Assembly (NCBI RefSeq): GCF_030418315.1
Contig: NZ_JAUHPV010000002.1
Span: 310,001-374,000, forward strand
DNA length: 64,000 bases
Source: Demequina zhanjiangensis
GTDB lineage: Bacteria > Actinomycetota > Actinomycetes > Actinomycetales > Demequinaceae
Direction of reading: 5' to 3'
The notes beneath the pieces were generated by a model. The model did no database searches and was not told the DNA's origin. It saw nothing but the letters and a program-made list of their open reading frames with translations. Below are positions 34,461-42,532 of this stretch, piece by piece. The translations under genes and the position numbers were made by a program. Position 1 is the stretch's first letter; each line of letters opens with the position of its first letter.

Positions 34461-35285
34461 ATGATCTGGCTCCTGCTCGTGGTCGCGTTGGCGGCGTGCG
34501 GCGTCGCCGTGCGGCTCGCCTTCCGGTTGCGGGCCGAGGTGCGTCGGAGCGAGGAGCTGGAGGCGCAGCAGGCGCGCGATGCTGCCGCCGCGCTTGAGCT
34601 CGCGGCCTCGACGGAGCGGGCGCGCATCGCCCGTGAGATGCACGACGTGGTCGCCCACACCCTGTCCGTGGTAGTCGCTCAGGCCGACGGCGGCCGCTTC
34701 GCCGGGCGCACCGACTCTGACGCCGCGATCCGCAGCCTCGACACGATCGCCGAGGTCAGCCGCTCCGCGCTCACGGAGATGCGCGCGCTGCTCGGAGTGC
34801 TGCGTGAAGGCGAGAGCGAGGCTCAGATGGGCCCTCAGCCCTCGCTCGCCGACATCCCGACGCTGGTCGCCTCCACCCGCGAGGGAGGCCTGGACGTCAG
34901 CTTCGTCACGACAGGCACTCCCCGCCCGGCCCCGATCGGCGCCGGCCTCGCGGCGTACCGCATCGTGCAGGAGGCCCTCACGAACGTGCTCAAGCATGCG
35001 GGTCCGAACCCGAAGGCGTTCGTGCAGCTGCGCTGGGAGGATGACTCGCTCACCGTGAGCGTCGCGGACGACGGCCGCGGAGCCGCCGCGCGGGGCGACG
35101 GTGCGGGCCTCGGGATCGCAGGGATGGCCGAGCGCGCGAGCGCCTTCGGCGGCAGCCTCTCCGCCGGCCCGAAGGCGGGCGGCGGCTTCCTGGTGCGCGC
35201 CCGTCTCCCGCTGGCACCGCGGGACGGTAGCCTCACCTCAACGCCGGCGGCACAGGCCGGCACGACCCCGGGAGCGGATGCATGA
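34461..35285 (+). CDS. Sensor histidine kinase, NarL/DesK (HisKA_3) class
   Basis: 274 residues. A single N-terminal membrane helix (IWLLLVVALAACGVAVRLAF) and a short coiled coil lead directly to the dimerisation helix RARIAREMHDVVAHTLSVVV with the phospho-accepting His61. The HATPase domain follows with ALTNVLKHAG (N box), VADDGRGA (G1) and GLGIAGM (G2). There is no extracytoplasmic sensor domain, so the signal probably comes through a partner in the membrane. It is coupled to the phosphoribosyltransferase by ATGA. The cognate regulator is at 35865. Confidence 0.9.
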   Translation: MIWLLLVVALAACGVAVRLAFRLRAEVRRSEELEAQQARDAAAALELAASTERARIAREMHDVVAHTLSVVVAQADGGRFAGRTDSDAAIRSLDTIAEVSRSALTEMRALLGVLREGESEAQMGPQPSLADIPTLVASTREGGLDVSFVTTGTPRPAPIGAGLAAYRIVQEALTNVLKHAGPNPKAFVQLRWEDDSLTVSVADDGRGAAARGDGAGLGIAGMAERASAFGGSLSAGPKAGGGFLVRARLPLAPRDGSLTSTPAAQAGTTPGADA

Positions 35286-35779
35286 GTGACGAGCGCGAGA
35301 TTCTCACCTGGCAGGGCTATGGCGAGGCCTCGCGTGAGCTGGCTCAGATGGTCGTGGACGACGGCTACGAGCCCGACCTGGTGGTGGCGGTCGCACGAGG
35401 CGGGCTCCCCGTCGGCGGCGCGATCTCGTATGCGCTCGGCACCAAGGGCGTCGGTACGCTCAACGTCGAGTTCTACACGGGCGTCGATGAGCGCCTTCCG
35501 GCCCCCGTGGTCCTCCCTCCGCTGCTGGACACCGAGTCGATGCGCGGCATGAAGGTCCTGGTGGCCGACGACGTCGCGGACACGGGAGAGACGCTCGCCC
35601 TGGTGAAGTCGCTGATGGAGCAGTACGCCGCGGAGGTGCGCACCGTCGTCCTCTACGCGAAGTCGCGCTCCGTGATCGACCCGGACTACGTGTGGAAGCG
35701 CACCGACCTGTGGATCACGTTCCCCTGGTCCGCGCTGCCTCCCGTCACGCCGAACAAGCCGCACCCCGAGCTGGGCTGA
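35282..35779 (+). CDS. Phosphoribosyltransferase-domain protein
   Basis: 165 residues of type I phosphoribosyltransferase fold. DLVVAVARGGLPVGGAISYALGT is the hood/core segment and MKVLVADDVADTGETLALVKSLM the PRPP loop with the expected paired Asp and TGET. Similar proteins are annotated as xanthine or hypoxanthine phosphoribosyltransferases. The C-terminal WITFPWSALPPV also occurs there. It sits between a kinase and its regulator, an unusual place for purine salvage. Confidence 0.82.
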   Translation: MSDEREILTWQGYGEASRELAQMVVDDGYEPDLVVAVARGGLPVGGAISYALGTKGVGTLNVEFYTGVDERLPAPVVLPPLLDTESMRGMKVLVADDVADTGETLALVKSLMEQYAAEVRTVVLYAKSRSVIDPDYVWKRTDLWITFPWSALPPVTPNKPHPELG

Positions 35780-35851
35780 CGCCCGTCGGCGCGGCGCCGA
35801 CGCTGACACTCCGGGGAGCGCACATCCCGGGCCGCCCGCTGAGCCGAGGGG

Positions 35852-35857
35852 CATACT
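35852..35857 (+). promoter_or_regulatory. Possible leaderless -10 box of the response regulator
   Basis: CATACT ends 7 nt before the ATG at 35865. Confidence 0.35.
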
Positions 35858-35864
35858 GGCGCGC

Positions 35865-36521
35865 ATGACCATCCGTGTGGCGCTCGTCGACGACCAGCAG
35901 CTGATCCGTGCGGGGTTCCGCATGGTCGTGGACTCGCAGCCCGACATGGAGGTCGTGGCCGAGGCAGGTGACGGCGCCTCCGCGGTGTCGAGCCTGCTCG
36001 CGCTCGACCCTCCCGCAGACGTGGTGCTCATGGATGTGCGCATGCCCGGCATGGACGGGATCGCCGCCTGCGCCGCTCTGACTGAGGCCTCCGACGCCAA
36101 GGTCGTCATCCTCACCACGTTCGACCTGGACGAGTACGTCCTGGCGGCCATCCGCGCCGGAGCCTCGGGCTTCCTGCTCAAGGACGCCCCGCCCGAGGAC
36201 CTCCTCAGCTCGATCCGCACCGTCCACGCGGGCGACGCCGTGATCGCACCGTCGTCCACGCGCCGCCTCCTTGACCGCGTGGCCGCCCTGCCAGAGCCCG
36301 TCGACGACTCCCGCCTCGCCGACCTCACCGACCGCGAGCGCGAGGTCCTCACCCTCATGGCGAAGGGCCTCAGCAATCAGGAGATCTGCGCCGAGCTGTT
36401 CCTCGCCGAGCCGACCGTGAAGACCCACGTGGGCCGCGTGCTCGCCAAGCTGGGTGCCCGCGACAGGGTGCAGGCCGTCGTCATCGCCTACGAGACGGGG
36501 CTGGTCGCGCCGCACGCGTGA
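35865..36521 (+). CDS. Response regulator, NarL/FixJ family
   Basis: 218 residues. The receiver domain (1-120) has the acidic pair DDQ, phospho-acceptor Asp57 in VVLMDVRMPGMDG, Thr in LTTF and Lys in LLKDAP. The LuxR-type helix-turn-helix (150-210) has LTDREREVLTLMAKGLSNQEICAELFLAEPTVKTHVGRVLAKL. It should be phosphorylated by the kinase at 34461. The perfect palindrome at 37778 is the likely binding site. Confidence 0.95.
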   Translation: MTIRVALVDDQQLIRAGFRMVVDSQPDMEVVAEAGDGASAVSSLLALDPPADVVLMDVRMPGMDGIAACAALTEASDAKVVILTTFDLDEYVLAAIRAGASGFLLKDAPPEDLLSSIRTVHAGDAVIAPSSTRRLLDRVAALPEPVDDSRLADLTDREREVLTLMAKGLSNQEICAELFLAEPTVKTHVGRVLAKLGARDRVQAVVIAYETGLVAPHA

Positions 36522-36606
36522 ACCGGCATCGCATCGGGGCCCGAATGCGTCGGGGGCGCTCACCACTTCCGTTGCGCGTGTCAGAGGCATGGACTTGAGT
36601 GGGCAC

Positions 36607-37797
36607 ATGACGTCGACAGGGCCCTCGAACCCCGCACCCTCCCGCGCTGAGGCGAACGAGCTCGCCTCAGCGGCGAACGATGCTGGCCTCGCCATCTTCC
36701 GGGCCGCAGCCGAAGACGCGGACAACGCCGTCGTGTCGCCGCTTTCGATCGCCCTGGCCTTCGGCATGATCAAGGTAGGCGCGAGCGGTCCGGTCTCCGA
36801 CGCCCTCGATTCTCTGTTCGGGTACCCGGCCACCGGCATGGACATGCTCGCTCGCTTCCGCGCTCTCGCCACCGCGATGACACGCGACGAGGCAGCCACG
36901 GTGCAGATCGCCAACCGGGCGTTCCTCGACCAAGGCTTCACCGCGAACCCCGAGTGGGCGAATGCGATCGGCACATGGCTTGATGCAGGAATCGAGGCCC
37001 TGCCGCTCAGTAGCGATCCGTCGGGCGCGCGTCGGCGCATCAACGCGTGGACATCGGACAGAACCGAGGGAATGATCCCGGAGCTGCTGCCCGTGTCGAT
37101 GCCGGGCCCCGATTCGCAACTACTCTTGGTGAACACGGTCTACCTGCGGGCCGAGTGGGAACGACAGTTCACGCGCGACGACACGTGGGACGAGGACTTC
37201 ACCCTCCTCGACGGCAGCACCATCGATTCGGAGATGATGCACCGGACGATCGACACCTCGTTCGTGGTCGACGATCACGTCTCTGCCATTCGGCTTCCCT
37301 ACCTGGGCATGTTGGAGATGGTCATACTCGTGCCGCCAGCGGAGGATTTCACACGCGTGCGGGGCGGGTGGGATCAGTCCATGCTCGACGAACTCGACTC
37401 GCGCTGGTCGGACGGCAAGGTCGAGCTGACGATGCCGCGCTTCGAGGCCGAGAGTCGCGTGGATCTGCGGGACACGATCGAGACCCGCCTCGGGGTGTCG
37501 GGCCTGTTCGAATCACCTGGTCTTGACGGTATCGGCGAAGACCTGGGGCTCAGTGGCGCGGTGCACGCCGTCAAGATGCTCGTCGATGAGGAGGGCACCG
37601 AGGCCGCTGCCGCCACGGCCATCGACATCATGTTCATGGGCTCGGTGCCGGAGCCGTCAGCTCCACCGGTGGTCATCCGCGTCGACCGTCCTTTCCTTTA
37701 CGCGATCCGGCATGTCGGTACAGGTGCGATCGCGTTCGCAGGTCAGGTCACCGCTCCAGTCGCACCTGAGGAACGGCCAGGTCATACCCGGGTATGA
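36607..37797 (+). CDS. Serpin (serine protease inhibitor)
   Basis: About 396 residues with a complete serpin core. It starts with SAANDAGLAIFRAAAEDADNAVVSPLSIALAFGM and has LLLVNTVYLRAEWERQF (breach/shutter). The reactive-loop hinge EEGTEAAAATA is at 328-338 and the C-terminal VDRPFLYAIRHVGTGAIAFAGQV. The small residues in the hinge indicate an inhibitory serpin. Counting from the hinge, P1 is Met344 before Gly345, suggesting subtilisin-, elastase- or chymotrypsin-like targets. The loop is about seven residues longer than in antitrypsin, so P1 is uncertain. No signal peptide, so it acts inside the cell. The start at 36607 is preferred; ATG 36589 is the alternative. Confidence 0.93.
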   Translation: MTSTGPSNPAPSRAEANELASAANDAGLAIFRAAAEDADNAVVSPLSIALAFGMIKVGASGPVSDALDSLFGYPATGMDMLARFRALATAMTRDEAATVQIANRAFLDQGFTANPEWANAIGTWLDAGIEALPLSSDPSGARRRINAWTSDRTEGMIPELLPVSMPGPDSQLLLVNTVYLRAEWERQFTRDDTWDEDFTLLDGSTIDSEMMHRTIDTSFVVDDHVSAIRLPYLGMLEMVILVPPAEDFTRVRGGWDQSMLDELDSRWSDGKVELTMPRFEAESRVDLRDTIETRLGVSGLFESPGLDGIGEDLGLSGAVHAVKMLVDEEGTEAAAATAIDIMFMGSVPEPSAPPVVIRVDRPFLYAIRHVGTGAIAFAGQVTAPVAPEERPGHTRV

Positions 37798-37801
37798 CCT
37801 G
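37778..37801. promoter_or_regulatory. Perfect 24-bp palindrome, probable response-regulator operator
   Basis: The half-site CAGGTCATACCC is followed directly by its exact complement. It covers the end of the serpin gene, including the stop codon, and lies about 45-70 nt upstream of the ABC promoter (TAGTTT at 37845-37850). Confidence 0.75.
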
Positions 37802-37857
37802 AAGTCCATCCCCCCGGCCGACGCGGCGGCGAGGTCCGCGCCGATAGTTTCGTGGTC

Positions 37858-38646
37858 ATGAAGGGGAATTCGGGGGAATCCTCGGCGACGTCAGCAGCGT
37901 CGCCGGCTGAGTCGCCGCTCGCGCTGCGGTCCAGGGGGCTGACCAAGGCATACGGAAGCGGCGCCTCAGCCGTCATGGCGGTCGATCACGTCGACCTCGA
38001 CATCCCGGCAGGGGTGCTCACCGCCGTCATGGGGCCGTCCGGTTCCGGCAAGACGACGCTCGTGCACCTGCTCGCCGGGCTTGACCGGCCCGATTCAGGT
38101 CAGGTCTGGGTGGGGGACGACGAGATCACGGCCATGAAGGACAAGCAGCTCGCGAAGGTGCGGGGCCGGATCGTCGGCTTCGTCTTCCAGGGCTTCAACC
38201 TGATGCAGACCATGAGCGCACGCGACAACATCGTGCTGCCGCTCAGGCTGAACGGCCTGCCTCAGGATCCTGAGTGGCTGGACGCGCTCGTGGAGATGCT
38301 CGGCATCGGCCGCGAGCTGGAGCGTCGACCGTACGAGATGTCGGGTGGTCAGCAGCAGCGGGTCGCCATCGCTCGCGCTCTGATCACCCGGCCTCGGGTC
38401 GTCCTGGCCGACGAGCCGACCGGCAATCTCGACACGCATGCGAGCGCCGAGGTGCTCGCCCACCTGCGGGTCTCGTGCCGCGAGCTCGGCCAGTCCGTCG
38501 TCATGGTGACGCACGACCCGACCGCCGCGTCGTATGCGGGCCGGGTGCTGCTCTTCGCCGACGGCAAGGTCGCCGGGCACGTCACCGATCCCACACCCGA
38601 CGCTGTGCTCGCCGGACTCGACGCGCTGGCGGGGGTCGAGCGATGA
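37858..38646 (+). CDS. ABC transporter ATP-binding protein, MacB/LolD type
   Basis: 262-residue ATPase. Walker A is GPSGSGKTT, the Q loop VFQGFNLM, the signature MSGGQQQRVAIARAL, Walker B VVLADEPTGNLD and the switch His in VTHD. The sequence class (LTKAYGSGASAVMAVDHVDLDIPAG) is that of mechanotransmission exporters paired with FtsX-like permeases. The ATG at 37858 lies 7 nt after TAGTTT (leaderless); a GTG at 37852 is possible. ATGA overlap with the first permease. Confidence 0.93.
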   Translation: MKGNSGESSATSAASPAESPLALRSRGLTKAYGSGASAVMAVDHVDLDIPAGVLTAVMGPSGSGKTTLVHLLAGLDRPDSGQVWVGDDEITAMKDKQLAKVRGRIVGFVFQGFNLMQTMSARDNIVLPLRLNGLPQDPEWLDALVEMLGIGRELERRPYEMSGGQQQRVAIARALITRPRVVLADEPTGNLDTHASAEVLAHLRVSCRELGQSVVMVTHDPTAASYAGRVLLFADGKVAGHVTDPTPDAVLAGLDALAGVER

Positions 38647-40505
38647 GGGCCGCGGCAGCCACCGTCATGGGGATCGCCGTCGCGGCGGTCATGGCGATCT
38701 CCATCCCATGGGGGCTGGGCACGTACGGCGAGACGTTCTACTACAGCAGCGACTCGATGGGATTCGCGCCGCTGGGCTTCCTGGTCATCTACCTGGCGAT
38801 TCCGGCCGCGCTGCTGACGGCGGTCCTCACGGCAATGCTCGGGGTGCGCGCCAAGGACGCCCATGAGCGCGCTGTCATGGCCGCACTCGGGGAGACCGCT
38901 GGCACGAGCATCCGGCGAGCTGTCCTTGTCGGGCTGCGGGACGGCGCGATCGCTGCCGGCATCGCCTACGCCTTCATGGGCGCGATGCATCTGGCGGTCG
39001 AGAGCGCCAACGGCTGGCCCTCGTTCACCACGGAGACGAACGCGTGGGCAACCCGAGCGGTCGAGGGCGCGGTCGGCATCGTCGCCCTCACCGTCGCGCA
39101 CCTGATCAGCGCGTGGCGTCGGAATCGTTCTCCCGTCGAGCTCTCGCGTGCAGCGGTGGGCGCCTACCGCCGACCCAAGACCGGGCATCTGGCGGTGCGA
39201 GCAGGGGTGGTGCTGGCCGCCGCGGCAGGTCTGATCGTGGGGCTCGCGCTGACCCACGACGGCGACGCGGGCGGTTCAGCGTCCGGACTCGCGGACGGCG
39301 CGTACATGACCGTGTGGATCGCGGCCGTCGCTGTTGCGCTGACGGCCCTGCTCCCGGCCGCGACAGCACTCGCCTTCCGGGGCGTCGGCCTCGCGAGCAG
39401 GGTCGCGGATCGGCTCGGCTCCACCCAGCTCGCCGCAGTGCTGCGCACTCGGTCCGCGGACCGGACCAAGGCGGCCGCCCGCGTCGTGCTCGTGATCGGC
39501 GTCTTCGGCTTCGCCGCCGGCGCGCTCGGGGCGGTCGACACCGGCGTGCGCCACTCCGACTCGTTCGCCTTCATCTACACCGAGAACCCCACCGACCCGG
39601 TGGAGACCGTTGCACGCATCGAAGCGATGGATGGCGTGACCGACGTGGTCGCCGCTGACGTCGTCGGTCTCGGAGCCGACGACTGGACCGAGGTCGTCGC
39701 GGTCGACCCCGCCGACCTGGTGGGCGTGGACGACGAGCTCGCTGACGCCCTGCTCGCGCATCCAGGCGCCGCGGTCGCGAGCTCCAGCCTCGCGGGAGGC
39801 GACGCCTCACGCGACGGGGGCGTCGCCCGCGCGTTCCGTCCCGACGCGGTGGTCCCGCTCGTCGGCTGGGGACTCGCCTACGTCGATGCCACCGAGGTCG
39901 ACCTCGACTCCACCGGCCACACCTATCTGGTCTACGTGTCCGAAGGCGCCGACCGCATGGCCATCGGCGACCAGCTGATGGACGCCGTGCTCACCAGCGA
40001 CGGCGCATCACCTGCGAGCCAGGGCATCACCTTCCCCGCCGGTCAGGACGGCGGCTACTCGTGGGAGACCCCCGACCTCGGTGCCTCTCTCTTCTGGATC
40101 GTGGTCGTCGTCCTCGCGCTCGCACCCGTCGCCTTCACTGCGGTGAGGGCCGGCACCCGGGACGCTGCAACGCTGACCGCGCTCGGGTCACCGGCCCGGG
40201 CGGTCCGAACGGCCGTCGCCATCGAGGGCGCAGTCCTCGGGCTCACCGCCGCCACGATCGGCGTCGTCTCCGGTGTCGCGACGGGCGCGCTCACCGAGGT
40301 GCTGGACCGTGCCCGCCTCTCGCTCGACGGCGTCATCACCGACTCCTACCTGGCGGTCGCGCTCGACTCGATCAACTGGGTGACGTCTCTGGGCTTCATC
40401 GTCGTCGTGAGCCTCGCCTACGCGGCCCTGGCGGCGATGGTCGCGAGCGCAGTCCATCTTGAGACGCCTGCCGAGGCGCTCAAGGAAGGGACGGCAACGC
40501 GATGA
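38643..40505 (+). CDS. FtsX-like ABC permease 1
   Basis: 620 residues. Helices lie at about 5-25 and 40-62, there are several in the middle, and the FtsX core is at the C-terminus (SLFWIVVVVLALAPVAFTAVRAGTRDAATLTALGSPARAVRTAVAIEGAVLGLTAATIG). A large extracytoplasmic segment (about residues 310-470) is acidic. The first half has a second FtsX-like repeat (HERAVMAALGETAGTSIRRAVLVGLRDGAIAAGIAYAF). It is between the ATPase and permease 2, with ATGA overlaps on both sides. Confidence 0.85.
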   Translation: MRAAAATVMGIAVAAVMAISIPWGLGTYGETFYYSSDSMGFAPLGFLVIYLAIPAALLTAVLTAMLGVRAKDAHERAVMAALGETAGTSIRRAVLVGLRDGAIAAGIAYAFMGAMHLAVESANGWPSFTTETNAWATRAVEGAVGIVALTVAHLISAWRRNRSPVELSRAAVGAYRRPKTGHLAVRAGVVLAAAAGLIVGLALTHDGDAGGSASGLADGAYMTVWIAAVAVALTALLPAATALAFRGVGLASRVADRLGSTQLAAVLRTRSADRTKAAARVVLVIGVFGFAAGALGAVDTGVRHSDSFAFIYTENPTDPVETVARIEAMDGVTDVVAADVVGLGADDWTEVVAVDPADLVGVDDELADALLAHPGAAVASSSLAGGDASRDGGVARAFRPDAVVPLVGWGLAYVDATEVDLDSTGHTYLVYVSEGADRMAIGDQLMDAVLTSDGASPASQGITFPAGQDGGYSWETPDLGASLFWIVVVVLALAPVAFTAVRAGTRDAATLTALGSPARAVRTAVAIEGAVLGLTAATIGVVSGVATGALTEVLDRARLSLDGVITDSYLAVALDSINWVTSLGFIVVVSLAYAALAAMVASAVHLETPAEALKEGTATR

Positions 40506-42532
40506 AGCACCTCTCCACCCTCGCCATCGGCGTGGTCGCCGCCCTCCTCGGATGGGTGACCGGCCCCATCTGGGTCGGCCAGACACCACTGGCCGACCCG
40601 GGCAACATGTACAACCCGTACATCCCGGTCTTCCCGATCATGCTCTTCTACGCGCCGATCCTGATCGCGTTGGGCGCCGCGGTCATCGGAACGCTCGACG
40701 CCGCGCACCTCGCCACTCGACGCTCGGAGCTCGCGGCGCTGCGCGCGCTCGGCAGGACCCGTGGCGGCCTCGTCCGCGCCGAGGTCCTGCGCCGCACCGG
40801 TCTCCATGCAGCCGTCTCCGTCGGCGGACTCGTGCTCGGCTCGCTGGCCGCGCTCCTCCTGCGAGTGGCCGCCTACGGCTCCGTGGGGCACGATGCAGCG
40901 GTCGACTGGGGCGCCGTGTTCTCGCTCGGCGCCGTGCTCGTGGTGCTCGTCGCCTCGTCCGCGCTCGGCACGCTCGCCGCCGCACTGTGGGCGACCGGCT
41001 CTCCCGCCGGCGTTGGGGCCGGTGCACGCGCGACGGCCGCCGACGACGCCGTGCCGTCCCGAGGGGGCCTCCAGTCTGCGTCGGACCCCGAAGCGGCACC
41101 CGTGCGTCGGCGACGCCGTTGGCCGTGGTGGACCGCGGGTGGGCTCGTCCTGTTCGTCGGGATCGGCTTCGCGTTCCCCTTCCTCGCCAGCGACGGCGGC
41201 GTCGTCCCGATCCTCCTCGCGATCGCACTCAGCCTCGCGCTCTACCTCGCACTTCCCGCCCTGCTCGTGTGGGGTGGCGCGTCGCTCGGCAGCCGGACCG
41301 TCTCGGCTCTCGGCCGCATGGCCGCCCGGCGCGCGGACCCTGGGACGACGCGGGGACTTGCCTCCGATGCGCTCGCCCGGCGCGTGCCGCTTCGCACCGC
41401 GGCGGTCGGCGCGATCGGGCTGGTCATCGCAGTAGCCTCCGGAACGAGCATCGTCCTCAACAGCAATGCCGCCCGCAACGAGCTCTCTCGCGCTTTGATT
41501 CCCGACGCGGTCGTCTCGTCCGTGCCGGTGCTGGTCGACGGCGACTACCTCGGCGAGCCCGACGCTCCGCCTGGGTGGGCGCCAGCACTCGACGCGGAGG
41601 TCGTGGCCGCCCTGCAGGCCGACGACCGCCTCGTGGTCGTGCCCGTGGCCGTCCTCGTGACGGAGCGCACCGAGATCCCGAGCGAGTACGCCTCGTTCCC
41701 CGGTGAGATGCAGCCCGGACAAACGGTCATAGCGCTGACGCCGGAGGCGCTCCACGGCCTCGCCGACGCGAGCCTGCGCGCGATGTACCTGGCCGACGGC
41801 GTGCAGCTCGCGAGCACGCAGACGCTCGTCGTCGGCGACACGAGCGTCGCAACGGACACTCCGAGCGTCGCCTCGCCGTTCGTCACGATCTCGCGGCCAT
41901 GGGCCGAGGACGTGTTCGGCGACGCCGCCGACTCCGCGCTTCTCGTGTACGTGGCCGATACCCTCCCGCGGTCGGCCGAGACCCCGTTGCAGTACAGGGA
42001 GCTCGACGCGATCCTCGCGGAGCACGACCTGGAGGACGAGCACCTCACCTGGCCCGCGCGCTACGAGTCCTACGACGTGGGATCGCGCGCCGACGCGGCC
42101 TCGCTCCTCCTGATCGCAGGACCGTTCATGCTCGGCGCCGTGGGCATCGTCCTCGCGCTGACGGCCGCCACCCAGCGGCTGAGGGCGCGCGAGCATGCAA
42201 CGCTCGCTGCTCTCGGCGTCCGGGCTGGCACCCTTCGTGCCGCCGCAGCCCTCGAGGCGGGGACCGTCACCGCCGTCGGCAGCGTGCTGGGGCTCGCCGC
42301 TGGCGTGGTGCTGGGAACCTCCTTCTCCGCGCTCAACGGAGCGGGAGGTCTCGGGATTCGGCTGTGGAACGTCGGCTTCGACCTCTCCCAGACGCCGTGG
42401 GTGGCCCTCGTCACGCTCGTGCTCGCCGCGACCGCGATCGCCGCCGGGCTCGCTGCGCTCCTCCGAGTGCGAGTCGACGCCAGGACGCCCGCCGAGCAGC
42501 TCCGTCAGGCAGACAAGGAAGGCGTCCGATGA
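40502..42532 (+). CDS. FtsX-like ABC permease 2
   Basis: 676 residues with two FtsX repeats: near residues 60-160 (TRRSELAALRALGRTRGGLVRAEVLRRTGLHAAVSVGGLVLGSLAALLL) and near 535-660 (AATQRLRAREHATLAALGVRAGTLRAAAALEAGTVTAVGSVLGLAAG). The hydrophilic domain between them should be extracytoplasmic. Coupled to both neighbours by ATGA. Confidence 0.88.
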   Translation: MKHLSTLAIGVVAALLGWVTGPIWVGQTPLADPGNMYNPYIPVFPIMLFYAPILIALGAAVIGTLDAAHLATRRSELAALRALGRTRGGLVRAEVLRRTGLHAAVSVGGLVLGSLAALLLRVAAYGSVGHDAAVDWGAVFSLGAVLVVLVASSALGTLAAALWATGSPAGVGAGARATAADDAVPSRGGLQSASDPEAAPVRRRRRWPWWTAGGLVLFVGIGFAFPFLASDGGVVPILLAIALSLALYLALPALLVWGGASLGSRTVSALGRMAARRADPGTTRGLASDALARRVPLRTAAVGAIGLVIAVASGTSIVLNSNAARNELSRALIPDAVVSSVPVLVDGDYLGEPDAPPGWAPALDAEVVAALQADDRLVVVPVAVLVTERTEIPSEYASFPGEMQPGQTVIALTPEALHGLADASLRAMYLADGVQLASTQTLVVGDTSVATDTPSVASPFVTISRPWAEDVFGDAADSALLVYVADTLPRSAETPLQYRELDAILAEHDLEDEHLTWPARYESYDVGSRADAASLLLIAGPFMLGAVGIVLALTAATQRLRAREHATLAALGVRAGTLRAAAALEAGTVTAVGSVLGLAAGVVLGTSFSALNGAGGLGIRLWNVGFDLSQTPWVALVTLVLAATAIAAGLAALLRVRVDARTPAEQLRQADKEGVR

